Shown piece after piece: positions 37,539 through 46,258 of a DNA stretch of 64,000 nt. Source of the stretch: Bacteroides propionicigenes. Its GTDB lineage: Bacteria; Bacteroidota; Bacteroidia; Bacteroidales; Bacteroidaceae. The notes under the pieces were generated by a model. The model ran no database searches, was not told where the DNA came from, and worked only from the letters and a program-made list of their open reading frames with translations. The position numbers and the translations under genes were made by a program. Numbering within the stretch: position 1 is the stretch's first letter; each line of letters begins with the position of its first letter. The DNA is taken from NCBI RefSeq assembly GCF_018390535.1, contig NZ_JAHBBW010000006.1, forward strand, positions 124,001 through 188,000, in the 5' to 3' direction.

Positions 37539-37582
37539 GCCAAACCAAACAGAATCAGTTTGGCAGAGAAGCCTTATCTTTG
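37539..37582 (+). promoter_or_regulatory. Promoter with candidate RhaR half-site before 37625
   Basis: The -7 box TATCTTTG is at 37575-37582. GCCAAAC has its second C at 37541, exactly 34 bases before the box. The upstream partner position (37520) reads CATTTT, so only one half-site is clear. A perfect 10-pair inverted repeat (TCTGCCAAAC at 37536-37545, GTTTGGCAGA at 37558-37567) spans the half-site. Confidence 0.5.
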
Positions 37583-37624
37583 TCTCTGTGCGAAACCAAA
37601 TATATTACATACATTAAAAATACC

Positions 37625-39772
37625 ATGAAAAAACTATTTTATTCTCTGCTTGCAGTCGTTCTGGCAGCTTGTGGTTCGGAAAAGCAGGCACCAATAGATC
37701 GCGAGGCGTTGGTTGCCCGCAATAATCCTCAGGTATCTTCGTTTGATTCTTTGGCATCACTTTCGGTAGGTAACGGTGAGTTTGCCTTTACGGTCGATGC
37801 TACCGGTCTTCAGACTTTCCCGTTAGCATATAAGAAAGGTGTGCCATTGGGTACACAGAGCCAATGGGGATGGCACAGTTTCGGTAACCCTAACCACTAT
37901 AAGTCGGAAGAGTATTTAAAGGAACATGACTTCGGTCGCGGACATAAGGAAATATATGCCTGCCAGTTCAAAGAAGACGGACGACAGAAGGAAGCTGCCA
38001 ACTGGTATCGCATGAACCCGCATCGCCTGCATTTGGGTATTGTGGGACTGGAACTGGGTGACGATGTGAAGATTGCCGATATTACTGATATTGCCCAGAC
38101 ACTGGATATGTGGAATGGTGTCATTAATAGCCGTTTCACATTGAAGGGTAACTCTTTTGATGTGCAGACTGTATGCCATCCAACGTTGGATATGATTTCC
38201 GCTTGCATCACCAGCCCGGCACATACAGGGGTGAAACTGCATTTCCCGTATCCCACAGGCGCTCATGCCGATGATGCCTGTAATTGGGACGCCAATGACA
38301 AACACACAACAGATATTGTTTTTGAGAATGCACAAAGCGCTGTCTTCAAACGTACGCTTGATGCTACTACTTACTATGTGTCATTGCACTGGGAGGGGAA
38401 AGCTTCTCTCAAAGAGAAATCCAAAAATTATTTTGTGCTGACACCGGCGGAAGACAAGCTGGCGTTCTCTTGTAAGTTTACGTCTGATTTTCCCGGAACC
38501 ATATTTGAAAGTGAACCTCCTGTCTACTCAACAGCCGAATCCTTGCCCGCCTTTGCTGAGACTATGGCTGCCAGCAACAGCTATTGGAACAGCTTTTGGA
38601 AGAACGGTGCGGCTGTAGACTTCTCACATTGCACCGACCCGCGCGCCAAAGAATTGGAACGTCGTGTCGTACTAAGCCAGTACCTGCTTGCCATTCAGTC
38701 TGCAGGCAGTGTGCCGCCACAAGAAACCGGGTTGACGTATAACTCGTGGTTTGGTAAATTCCACCTTGAAATGATATGGTGGCACCAGTCTTGGCAGGCA
38801 CTTTGGGGACATCCTGAATTACTGGACCGCACATTGGGCTGGTATGAGACGGTAGAGCCCGTTGCCCGTGAGATAGCTCGTCGTCAAGGCTTCGACGGGG
38901 TTCGCTGGATGAAGATGACTGACCCCAGTGGAACAGAAGCGCCTTCTAATGTCGGAAGTTTCTTGATTTGGCAGCAGCCGCATTTTATTTATTTGGCAGA
39001 ACTCGTGTACCGTGCCAATCCTTCGGATGAGGTAATTAAGAAATATAACCATCTGGTACAGGAAACGGCGAAGTTTATGTATTCTTTCGCCACTTACGAT
39101 GATTTTCATGGCCGTTTTATCCTGAAAGGTGCTATTCCTGCACAGGAGACATTGCGTGCCGCTACTACTATCAATCCGCCGTTCGAGCTTTCTTACTGGC
39201 ATTATGCAATGAATGTAGCCCAGCAATGGCGTGAACGTGCCGGTGAGAAACGTAATCTGGAATGGGATGAAATGATTGACAAGCTCTCTCCGCTGGCTTA
39301 TAATGAAGACAGCCTCTATTTGGCAGCTGAAAATGCTGTGGATACTTATAAGGATATCCGTTTCACCAGTGACCATATGGCGGTACTTGGTTCTGTGGGC
39401 ATCTTACCGATGAACAAATTGATACGCGCCGACTATATGAAAAATACTCTTCATTGGGTTTGGGATAACTGGAACTGGGGCAAGACATGGGGGTGGGACT
39501 ACCCGATGACTGCTATGAATGCTACTCGTTTGGGTGAACCCGAAAAGGCCGTAGGTGCTTTGCTGATGGATAAGCGTACTAATACTTACCTGCTCAACGG
39601 ACACAACTATCAGGACGGGCGTCTGCGTTGTTACCTGCCGGGTAATGGCGGTTTGCTGACTGCCGTAGCACTGATGTGTGCCGGTTGGGACGGTTGCGAT
39701 GTGAAGAATCCCGGCTTTCCGCAAGACGGTACGTGGGATGTACATTGGGAAGGATTGAAACCGATGCCGTAA
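37625..39772 (+). CDS. Unassigned six-hairpin glycosidase-like lipoprotein
   Basis: A 715-residue lipoprotein; the start at 37625 gives a lipobox with Cys16 (VVLAACGSE). I cannot assign a GH family with confidence. Residues 25-330 look like a beta-sandwich domain (FAFTVDATGLQTF, GVPLGTQSQWGWH). Residues 340-700 look like an (alpha/alpha)6 barrel, with WWHQSWQALWGHPELLDR, MTDPSGTEAPSNVG, GAIPAQETLRAATTINPPFE and WGKTWGWDYPMTAMNA. Conserved-looking acids near PAQE and NPPFELSYW are candidates for catalysis. This two-domain layout recalls clan GH-L/GH95-type enzymes, acting on an alpha- or beta-linked side-chain sugar. It has its own promoter and precedes the DUF4450-type gene. Confidence 0.6.
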   Translation: MKKLFYSLLAVVLAACGSEKQAPIDREALVARNNPQVSSFDSLASLSVGNGEFAFTVDATGLQTFPLAYKKGVPLGTQSQWGWHSFGNPNHYKSEEYLKEHDFGRGHKEIYACQFKEDGRQKEAANWYRMNPHRLHLGIVGLELGDDVKIADITDIAQTLDMWNGVINSRFTLKGNSFDVQTVCHPTLDMISACITSPAHTGVKLHFPYPTGAHADDACNWDANDKHTTDIVFENAQSAVFKRTLDATTYYVSLHWEGKASLKEKSKNYFVLTPAEDKLAFSCKFTSDFPGTIFESEPPVYSTAESLPAFAETMAASNSYWNSFWKNGAAVDFSHCTDPRAKELERRVVLSQYLLAIQSAGSVPPQETGLTYNSWFGKFHLEMIWWHQSWQALWGHPELLDRTLGWYETVEPVAREIARRQGFDGVRWMKMTDPSGTEAPSNVGSFLIWQQPHFIYLAELVYRANPSDEVIKKYNHLVQETAKFMYSFATYDDFHGRFILKGAIPAQETLRAATTINPPFELSYWHYAMNVAQQWRERAGEKRNLEWDEMIDKLSPLAYNEDSLYLAAENAVDTYKDIRFTSDHMAVLGSVGILPMNKLIRADYMKNTLHWVWDNWNWGKTWGWDYPMTAMNATRLGEPEKAVGALLMDKRTNTYLLNGHNYQDGRLRCYLPGNGGLLTAVALMCAGWDGCDVKNPGFPQDGTWDVHWEGLKPMP

Positions 39773-39862
39773 TCTTCTGTCTGTACATAAATATTATTAT
39801 GTATGCCTGATAGAAAACTTCTTTTACCATACCCTCTCAGAATACCCTGTAAGAGGGGGTAG

Positions 39863-39928
39863 CACTATACGACTGAGCCTGTCTCAGTCGTATAGTGAGG
39901 GTATCTTAGTCGTATACTGAGATACCCT
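39863..39928. repeat. Two adjoining hairpins before the DUF4450-type gene
   Basis: Hairpin 1 (39863-39897) has a perfect 15-pair stem CACTATACGACTGAG / CTCAGTCGTATAGTG with loop CCTGT. Hairpin 2 (39898-39928) directly abuts it, with 13 pairs including one G-T and the loop CGTAT. The word AGTCGTATA is in the right arm of the first and centre of the second. A third, bulged pair (ACCCTCT with AGAGGGGGT) lies just to the left, from about 39830. The start codon is 37 bases beyond. Confidence 0.85.
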
Positions 39929-39964
39929 AAGCTATACTCTCATCTTTTGAAATCAACGAGCTTT

Positions 39965-42900
39965 ATGAATCGTACTTCTATTTTAGCAATTATTTTTACC
40001 GCATTCTTCCCTTTGGGTTCTTACGCGCAATATGTCTCTTCGTCTAAAACGCCGAAGAAAGCGGGAGATTTGATAGAATCAACGTCCTACAATGACCATA
40101 AGCGGGGAGCTCCCCGTACGTTGCAATATTTGCCGTCCGGTGAGGACTTTGTCTGTGTCAACGGTAAGAACCGTTATACCCGGGCGCTCTATGGCAGCCA
40201 CACGGCATGGCGTTTGGAGACCAGCGACCGTCCGATATTTGCTACTTACGTCAAGAATGACAGTCGTAATATCCGTTTTCGCCTTCACTTGCCGGACGGG
40301 ACGCTTACGCCGCTGGAAGAGACCGCTTGGTGTGAGGCGCGCTATAATCCGGGTAGCCGTACTTATCTTCTAAAAGATAAGGCATGGGGAGAGAATTCCT
40401 GTCTGGAGGTTTCCGTATTGGCGAGCCTTACGGAAGAAATGGCTATGTGGAAGTTTTCCGGCAAATTGCCTGCCGGTAGCGAACTGGAGGTGTTGAACTC
40501 ACCGATTCGTCAGAAAAAACTGTTTCGTAACGGAGATATGGGGGCAGACCCACCCGGGAGTTTCGAGCCGGCAGAAGACGGTACGGTATTGCAGACATTG
40601 AAGTGCAGCATTTCGTCCGACAAACCTTTGTATGTCAGTATCTCTCATAACGAATTGAAGGAAGTGCCGGATGGTGATACACAGTATCTCGCTCTCCGGA
40701 ATGCCTGTCGCGAACTTGCCGGGCGTATCAAGATTACTACTCCCGATCCTTATTTCAATACGCTTGGCGGTGCGCTTGCCGTTGCTGCCGATGGCATTTG
40801 GGGAGAAGAGGGCGTATGGCTGCATGGGGCTGTTGGCTGGCGTATGCCACTGAGTGGCTGGCGTGCTGCTTATGTCGGCGATGTGTTGGGATGGCATGAT
40901 CGGGCACGTACTCATTTTGATAATTATGCCGCCAGTCAAGTTACCGAAGTTCCTAATACAATTCCGCATCCGGCACAAGATTCGACCCTTGCGCTTGCAC
41001 GCTCGGCCAAGATATGGGGTACACCGCAATACAGTAACGGATATATTTGCCGTAATCCCCGCCGTAATAATCAGATGCATCATTATGATATGAATCTCTG
41101 TTACATAGACGAGTTGTTATGGCACTTCAACTGGACGGGAGACCTTGACTATGCCCGCCGTATGTGGCCCTTGCTGACATTGCATCTTGCTTGGGAGAAG
41201 CGTAATTTCGATCCTGACAACGATGGCCTTTACGATGCTTATGCCTGTATTTGGGCAAGCGATGCGCTATATTATAATAGCGGGGCTGTCACGCACAGTT
41301 CTGCCTACAACTACCGTGGCAATAGGTTGGCTGCTGTGATTGCCGAGAAAATAGGTGAAGACCCTACACCTTATCGGGAAGAAGCCGACAAAATACTGAA
41401 AGCGCTCAATACTCGTCTTTGGTTGCCGGAGAAGGGACATTGGGCAGAATTTCAGGACTTCATGGGACATCGCCGCCTGCATGAAGACGCTGCGGTGTGG
41501 ACTATTTATCATGCTCTCGACAGTGATGTGGCAGATCCGTTTCAGGCATATCTCGCCACTCGTTATGTAGATCGTGAGATACCTCATATCCCGGTTACTA
41601 CTTCGGATGATTCTGACATTAATGCCGGAGAGTATGCCACTGTGGCTACTACTGACTGGATGCCCTATTCATGGAGTATCAATAATGTGGCTTTTGCCGA
41701 GGTGATGCATACGTCACTTGCTTATTTTCAGGCGGGACGTAGCGAGGCCGGTTTCAAGTTGTTGAAAAGCTCTGTACTCGACGGTATGTACTTGGGCGAA
41801 AGTCCGGGTAATTTCGGGCAGATAAGTTTCTATGATGCTGCCCGAGGGGAATGTTACCGTGATTTTGGCGATCCTATCGGGGTGGCTTCCCGCGCATTGA
41901 TTCAAGGTCTTTATGGTATTTTGCCTGATGCTTTGAACGCTCGCCTGCTGATAAAACCCGGCTTTCCGAAAGATTGGGAGTACGCCTCGTTGCATACACC
42001 GGATATTGACTTTGATTTTAAGGCAGGTGAAGCGGCTACAAGTAAGTACTCTTCCCGCGATTGTTCGCTTTATGCCATTACTCACCGCCTGCCTGCCGTA
42101 AGGAATCTGGAACTGCAATTCCCGGCACGCCGTTCTGCCGTAGCTCGTCTGACTGTGAATGGACAGAGTGCTGCGTGGCGGTTGGTTGAGAATTCTGTGG
42201 GTCGGCCTATGCTTGCTGTTTCTGTCCCCGCTTCTTCCGGCGAGGAAGTGGCAATTCGGATTGATTGGGAAGGAGAGTTGCTTGCAGCTCCTGCTTCTGT
42301 TGATACTTACTCTGCCGAACGCGTTCGGAAAGCAGGTCCGGTCAGTTTTATCGCTATGGAGCAGGGGCAGATGAAGTGGTGGGCACCGGTGGAACAGCCG
42401 GGAGCCGATGACTGTAAAAAGCCGGTTCCGGCAGGTAATTTCAAAGCTGTCAACTCAGCTAAATGTACTCCTGTTGATATGCAGAAGGTGTTCAATGCGA
42501 ATGTAACGGATATTTTCCGCAATGAATATCTGTCGCCCCGTTCTCCGTACACTACGTTGCAGTTGCCGAAACAAGGCATAGGAGAGTGGTGCCATCCGTT
42601 GAAAACCGCCGATATTGATGATTCAGGTTTGCGTGCCGCTGTACGTAAAGGACTGTTGGAGACAAAGCTCGGAATCCCTTTCAGCTCTCCTGCCGAGGGG
42701 TATAACATTGCTTTCACCTCTCTTTGGGACAACTATCCGGACAGTCTGCGAGTACCTCTGAAGGGTAAGGCGTCTTGTGCTTATCTCTTGATGGCAGGCA
42801 GTACTAATCATATGCAGTGCCATATTGATAACGGTGTAATTCGCGTATATTACGAAGACGGTACTTGCGATACTTTGCCTTTGGTTAACCCTGACAACTG

Positions 42901-43171
42901 GCCGCCTATCGAACAAATATTCTTTGAAGACGGAAAGGCTTTTAACCGTCATGTTCCGTCTCTCTATCGACTGCGGCTGAAGACCGGTGAATTAAGTAAT
43001 AACTTCGGTGAGGAACTTGGTTTTACCGGAGTGTCCCGTGAAGTGGACGGTGGTGCTGCCGTATTGTTGGAGATGCCGTTGAATGCTAAGAAAAAACTTT
43101 CACATCTTGTATTGGAGACTCTTTCCAATGAAGTGGTAATCGGTATAATGGGGGTTACTCTTCAACGGTGA
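39965..43171 (+). CDS. DUF4450-type exported protein, probable six-hairpin glycosidase
   Basis: A 1068-residue exported protein. The start at 39965 gives a signal peptide (MNRTSILAIIFTAFFPLGSY), which the upstream in-frame ATG at 39947 would extend without benefit. From memory the N-terminal part (GAPRTLQYLPSGEDFVCVNG, RALYGSHTAWRLETSDRP) matches DUF4450 proteins of Bacteroides pectin loci. Residues 250-650 look like an (alpha/alpha)6 domain, with WRMPLSGWRAAYVGDVLGW, NLCYIDELLWHFNWTGDLDY and NDGLYDAYACIWASDALYY. C-terminal residues 800-1068 are beta-rich and may bind carbohydrate. Activity is not known to me. It is followed 13 bases later by the GH140-like gene. Confidence 0.65.
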   Translation: MNRTSILAIIFTAFFPLGSYAQYVSSSKTPKKAGDLIESTSYNDHKRGAPRTLQYLPSGEDFVCVNGKNRYTRALYGSHTAWRLETSDRPIFATYVKNDSRNIRFRLHLPDGTLTPLEETAWCEARYNPGSRTYLLKDKAWGENSCLEVSVLASLTEEMAMWKFSGKLPAGSELEVLNSPIRQKKLFRNGDMGADPPGSFEPAEDGTVLQTLKCSISSDKPLYVSISHNELKEVPDGDTQYLALRNACRELAGRIKITTPDPYFNTLGGALAVAADGIWGEEGVWLHGAVGWRMPLSGWRAAYVGDVLGWHDRARTHFDNYAASQVTEVPNTIPHPAQDSTLALARSAKIWGTPQYSNGYICRNPRRNNQMHHYDMNLCYIDELLWHFNWTGDLDYARRMWPLLTLHLAWEKRNFDPDNDGLYDAYACIWASDALYYNSGAVTHSSAYNYRGNRLAAVIAEKIGEDPTPYREEADKILKALNTRLWLPEKGHWAEFQDFMGHRRLHEDAAVWTIYHALDSDVADPFQAYLATRYVDREIPHIPVTTSDDSDINAGEYATVATTDWMPYSWSINNVAFAEVMHTSLAYFQAGRSEAGFKLLKSSVLDGMYLGESPGNFGQISFYDAARGECYRDFGDPIGVASRALIQGLYGILPDALNARLLIKPGFPKDWEYASLHTPDIDFDFKAGEAATSKYSSRDCSLYAITHRLPAVRNLELQFPARRSAVARLTVNGQSAAWRLVENSVGRPMLAVSVPASSGEEVAIRIDWEGELLAAPASVDTYSAERVRKAGPVSFIAMEQGQMKWWAPVEQPGADDCKKPVPAGNFKAVNSAKCTPVDMQKVFNANVTDIFRNEYLSPRSPYTTLQLPKQGIGEWCHPLKTADIDDSGLRAAVRKGLLETKLGIPFSSPAEGYNIAFTSLWDNYPDSLRVPLKGKASCAYLLMAGSTNHMQCHIDNGVIRVYYEDGTCDTLPLVNPDNWPPIEQIFFEDGKAFNRHVPSLYRLRLKTGELSNNFGEELGFTGVSREVDGGAAVLLEMPLNAKKKLSHLVLETLSNEVVIGIMGVTLQR

Positions 43172-43184
43172 AGCTCAATTATTA

Positions 43185-44807
43185 ATGAAGACTATGAAAC
43201 ATATTAAAAGACTTGTTTGGTGCATAGTGTGTATGTCCGTTTCCGTTTGGCAACTTAGTGCACAGGAGAAGAAAGTTTCGCAGTGGGAACGATTTGAAGT
43301 GGTGCTGCATGGCAGTGCCGAAGGAAATCCTTTCAGTGATGTCAGCCTGTATGCTGACTTTTGGCAGCAAGAGGGAGATACAGTTAGCGTACAGGGGTTC
43401 TATGATGGTGACGGACGCTATATTATCCGTTTCATGCCGGCTATGCCGGGAGTGTGGCATTATGCCACGAAAAGCAATCTCCCCTCTCTTGCAGGAAAGA
43501 AAGGAAATTTAAAATGTGTCGCTGCTCCAACGGGTAATCATGGCCCGGTGAGAGTGAAAGATACACATAATTTTATGTATGCCGACGGCATGGTTTATTA
43601 TCCATTGGGTACTACCGCTTATGCGTGGATTCATATGCCGCAATCTGTACAAGAAAAAACGTTGTTGTCATTGGAGAAAGCAGGATTCAATAAACTGCGG
43701 ATGTGTGTATTTCCGAAGAACTACGGACTTTGCAAAGAAGAACCGGAAATCTATCCTTTTCTTGTTGCAAAATATTCTGCGGGGAAACCGGTGTTCGACT
43801 TTACACGTTTCAATCCTGCCTTTTTCCGCCATTTGGAGAAGCGTATAGGTGACTTGAAGAATTTGGGCATTGAGGCGGACTTAATTCTGTTTCATCCGTA
43901 TGACAAGGGGCGTTGGGGATTCGACAGTATGCCGAGGGAAACGAATGTGGCGTATGTCAAGTATCTGGTAGCGCGGCTTTCTTCTTTTAGTAATGTATGG
44001 TGGTCATTGGCGAACGAATATGACTATGTTGCATCTAAAACGGAAAAGGATTGGAAAGCTTTGATACGGACTGTCGTTGCGTCAGACCCTTATCGGCATT
44101 TGTGCTCTATTCATGGAAGTACGGCAACCTATTTTCCTTATTGGATGGAGGAACTGACACATGCCAGTATCCAAGATGAAGCTCCGGTAGAGGACTTTGG
44201 ACGGGCTTCTATCGTTCGGAATATCTATCGTAAGCCGGTTGTTTTTGATGAAGTATGTTACGAAGGCAATTTGTCTTCCCGTTGGGGACGTTTGAGCGGA
44301 CCGGAAATGCTTCACCGCATTTGGCAAGGCTTAATAGCGGGTACGTACGTCACACATGGAGAATGTTACCAGTGGAATGAGGGCAGTATGGACACAATTT
44401 TTTGGGCAAAAGGAGGAGAGTGGCGCGGTGAATCGTGGAAGCGTATTGTTTTTACCCGTAGTTTGCTGAACTCATTGCCGCAACCGTTACAGTTGGCAGA
44501 TGTCAGCCGCGACCATCGGACAGCCACAGCAGGAGATAATTATTATCTGATTTATTTCGGCAGGCAGATGCAAGATGAATGGTTGTTTAGCCTTCCGGCA
44601 AAGAACGCTTCCTGTCAAAAAGTGAAATCCGGTACTAAATATAAAGTGGAAATCATTGATACATGGAATATGACCGTTACTGAATATCCCCGTACGTTTG
44701 AAGTAGGGAAGACGATAGATTACAGACACTATGATGTGAATTACGGGAAAGTCCGTTTGCCATTGCTGCCGTATCTGATGCTACGCGTAACGGCATTGGA
44801 TGAGTAG
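43185..44807 (+). CDS. GH140/apiosidase-like glycosidase with DUF5060, DUF4038 and DUF5605
   Basis: A 540-residue exported protein; ATG at 43185 or 43194 both give a signal peptide (about to residue 27). Domains in order are an N-terminal DUF5060 beta-sandwich (about 30-125, KVSQWERFEVVLHGS), a DUF4038-like (beta/alpha)8 barrel (130-450; DGMVYYPLGTTAYAWIHM, FNKLRMCVFPK) and a C-terminal DUF5605-like sandwich. Clan GH-A-type catalytic glutamates appear in VWWSLANEYD (E278) and VVFDEVCYE (E356). DUF4038 includes GH140 apiosidase from RG-II systems, but related proteins act on other pectic sugars. It ends the rightward block, followed by a terminator. Confidence 0.72.
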   Translation: MKTMKHIKRLVWCIVCMSVSVWQLSAQEKKVSQWERFEVVLHGSAEGNPFSDVSLYADFWQQEGDTVSVQGFYDGDGRYIIRFMPAMPGVWHYATKSNLPSLAGKKGNLKCVAAPTGNHGPVRVKDTHNFMYADGMVYYPLGTTAYAWIHMPQSVQEKTLLSLEKAGFNKLRMCVFPKNYGLCKEEPEIYPFLVAKYSAGKPVFDFTRFNPAFFRHLEKRIGDLKNLGIEADLILFHPYDKGRWGFDSMPRETNVAYVKYLVARLSSFSNVWWSLANEYDYVASKTEKDWKALIRTVVASDPYRHLCSIHGSTATYFPYWMEELTHASIQDEAPVEDFGRASIVRNIYRKPVVFDEVCYEGNLSSRWGRLSGPEMLHRIWQGLIAGTYVTHGECYQWNEGSMDTIFWAKGGEWRGESWKRIVFTRSLLNSLPQPLQLADVSRDHRTATAGDNYYLIYFGRQMQDEWLFSLPAKNASCQKVKSGTKYKVEIIDTWNMTVTEYPRTFEVGKTIDYRHYDVNYGKVRLPLLPYLMLRVTALDE

Positions 44808-44828
44808 GATGTGTTATAAATGAAAAAA

Positions 44829-44852
44829 GCCACTGTTTTACAGTGGCTTTTT
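44829..44852. terminator. Bidirectional terminator between PUL and tRNA genes
   Basis: GCCACTG / CAGTGGC stem with loop TTTTA, with six A before and five T after on the plus strand. It serves the GH140-like gene rightward and the tRNA genes leftward. Confidence 0.85.
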
Positions 44853-44867
44853 CTTTTCTTTGCAGCG

Positions 44868-44940
44868 TCGGAATGAGGCGACTCGAACGCCCGACCCCTA
44901 CGTCCCGAACGTAGTGCGCTACCAACTGCGCTACATTCCG
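44868..44940 (-). tRNA. tRNA-Pro (anticodon CGG)
   Basis: The minus strand folds into a 73-base cloverleaf: acceptor CGGAATG / CATTCCG with discriminator A, D-stem GCGC, anticodon stem CTACG / CGTAG with loop TTCGGGA (anticodon CGG), and T-loop GTTCGAGTC. No CCA is encoded at the 3' end. It lies 16 bases after tRNA-Phe in one transcript. Confidence 0.95.
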
Positions 44941-44956
44941 CTACCTTTTCGGAAAG

Positions 44957-45029
44957 TGGTGTCACCAGGAATCGAACCGGGGACACAAGGATTTTCAGTC
45001 CTTTGCTCTACCAACTGAGCTATGACACC
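44957..45029 (-). tRNA. tRNA-Phe (anticodon GAA)
   Basis: The minus strand folds into a 73-base cloverleaf: acceptor GGTGTCA / TGACACC with discriminator A, D-stem GCTC, anticodon loop CTGAAAA (anticodon GAA), and T-loop GTTCGATTC. No CCA is encoded. It is the first of two tRNA genes behind the promoter at 45047-45076. Confidence 0.96.
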
Positions 45030-45046
45030 ATTTTCGTTTGCGGGTG

Positions 45047-45076
45047 CAAAGATAAGGAGATTTTTTTATACTGCAA
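45047..45076 (-). promoter_or_regulatory. tRNA operon promoter
   Basis: On the minus strand TTG (45074-45076), a 19-base spacer, then TATCTTTG (45047-45054). This matches the Bacteroides housekeeping promoter closely, 17 bases before the tRNA-Phe 5' end. Confidence 0.8.
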
Positions 45077-45120
45077 GGCTTTTTGAGGAAAATATTAGAA
45101 AAATCCCTTTTGTAACCATT

Positions 45121-46122
45121 CTAATCTATATTGGCATTAATGCTGTGCCAATCCTTAATCGGTGGCAATACTCCCATTCCGATAACTTCATCACGCAGTT
45201 TGCAAAGGTGTACGTAGCTTTCTTTCAACTTTGCCTCTTCTTCGGGAGTCCCTTTCAGTTCTTTGTAGTGCACCCCCTCTTTATTGATTTCAGTTTCCAT
45301 AGCCATCATGATGTGGTCGAAACCATGACTGTGCACATATGTACCTACCGGCCAGCGGAAAGGCTTTCCGCCCATAGCGGCGGCAATCATTTCAATAGAG
45401 ATATAGGCCGGGCTTTGGAAAGAAGATCGTCCGCGCAGGGCGATGATGTTGGCGCCGCCTTTGGTAACCTTGGATTGTATCTCTATCCATTGTTCTTTTG
45501 TCAGGGCAGGAGTTCCGATAATGTCCAACAACGGTTTGCCGTCTACTTTAGCGGTAGAGGCATATACAGCCATTTGCTCGCCGTGTCCGCCATAGGTGCG
45601 GCAGTTCTCTATCTTGTCGGGAGCTATTCCAAAATGTTTGGAAAGTTCGCTACGCAGGCGGGTGCTGTCAAGAGCGGCTAATGTTGTGACTTGCGATGGT
45701 TTTAACCCTGAATACAGTAATGTAATCAAGCCGGTGATGTCCGCCGGGTTAAAGATAACCACCACATGCTTTACATCCGGGCAGTAGGCTTTCACATTTT
45801 TACCGAATTCTTCGGCGATGGCAGCATTGCCTTTCAGTAAATCTTCGCGGGTCATGCCGGCTTTGCGGGCTGCTCCGCCGGAAGATACTACGTATTTGGC
45901 ATCGGTCAGTGCTTCTTTGATGTCGGATGTGAACGTAAGGTTCAAGCCCTCGAATCCGCAATGAAACATCTCTTCGGCTACACCTTCCAGACCGGGAGCA
46001 TAGGGATCGTATAAACAGATGTTCGGGGTGAGGTGCATCATGATTGCAGTCTGTGCCATGTTGGAGCCAATCATGCCGGCTGCACCTACAATGGTCAATT
46101 TTTCATTTGTAAGAAATTCCAT
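45121..46122 (-). CDS. mdh: Malate dehydrogenase
   Basis: A 333-residue cytoplasmic NAD-dependent enzyme that interconverts malate and oxaloacetate, used in Bacteroides in the reductive branch to fumarate and succinate. It has an N-terminal Rossmann motif (IVGAAGMIGSNMAQ, about 11-24), VVSSGGAARKAGMTREDLL with the substrate arginine loop, VVIFNPADITG, and the catalytic histidine region CRTYGGHGEQM. Length is normal. It is single, downstream of its own promoter at 46175 and divergent from the CvfB-like gene. Confidence 0.96.
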   Translation of the reverse strand: MEFLTNEKLTIVGAAGMIGSNMAQTAIMMHLTPNICLYDPYAPGLEGVAEEMFHCGFEGLNLTFTSDIKEALTDAKYVVSSGGAARKAGMTREDLLKGNAAIAEEFGKNVKAYCPDVKHVVVIFNPADITGLITLLYSGLKPSQVTTLAALDSTRLRSELSKHFGIAPDKIENCRTYGGHGEQMAVYASTAKVDGKPLLDIIGTPALTKEQWIEIQSKVTKGGANIIALRGRSSFQSPAYISIEMIAAAMGGKPFRWPVGTYVHSHGFDHIMMAMETEINKEGVHYKELKGTPEEEAKLKESYVHLCKLRDEVIGMGVLPPIKDWHSINANID

Positions 46123-46174
46123 AATTATATTGTTTAGAGGTTAATAACAATCACTTTTGTCGATTGTTGTATTG

Positions 46175-46182
46175 CAAAGATA
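46175..46182 (-). promoter_or_regulatory. -7 promoter box of mdh
   Basis: The minus strand reads TATCTTTG followed by C, an exact TAnnTTTG box, 53 bases before the mdh start. No strong -33 box is seen. Confidence 0.6.
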
Positions 46183-46250
46183 ACCGTTTCCCGGCAGAGT
46201 TGTTCATATAAAAAAGTTATCTTTTAGAGTGAAAAGTTATTCCTTATCTT

Positions 46251-46258
46251 TATCTTTG
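46251..46258 (+). promoter_or_regulatory. -7 promoter box of the CvfB-like gene
   Basis: TATCTTTG followed by C, 85 bases before the preferred start at 46343. The box supports a start at 46343 rather than the in-frame ATG at 46265, which would lie almost on the transcription start. Confidence 0.6.

Noticed and set aside
39863..39928. Possible inverted invertible promoter (phase-variable switch)
   Set aside because: The repeats are adjoining hairpins and not a pair of distant inverted sites around a promoter, and no invertase gene is in the window.
45022..45681. Plus-strand ORF of 219 codons over mdh
   Set aside because: It starts at the tRNA region and is antisense to a complete malate dehydrogenase; no family resemblance.
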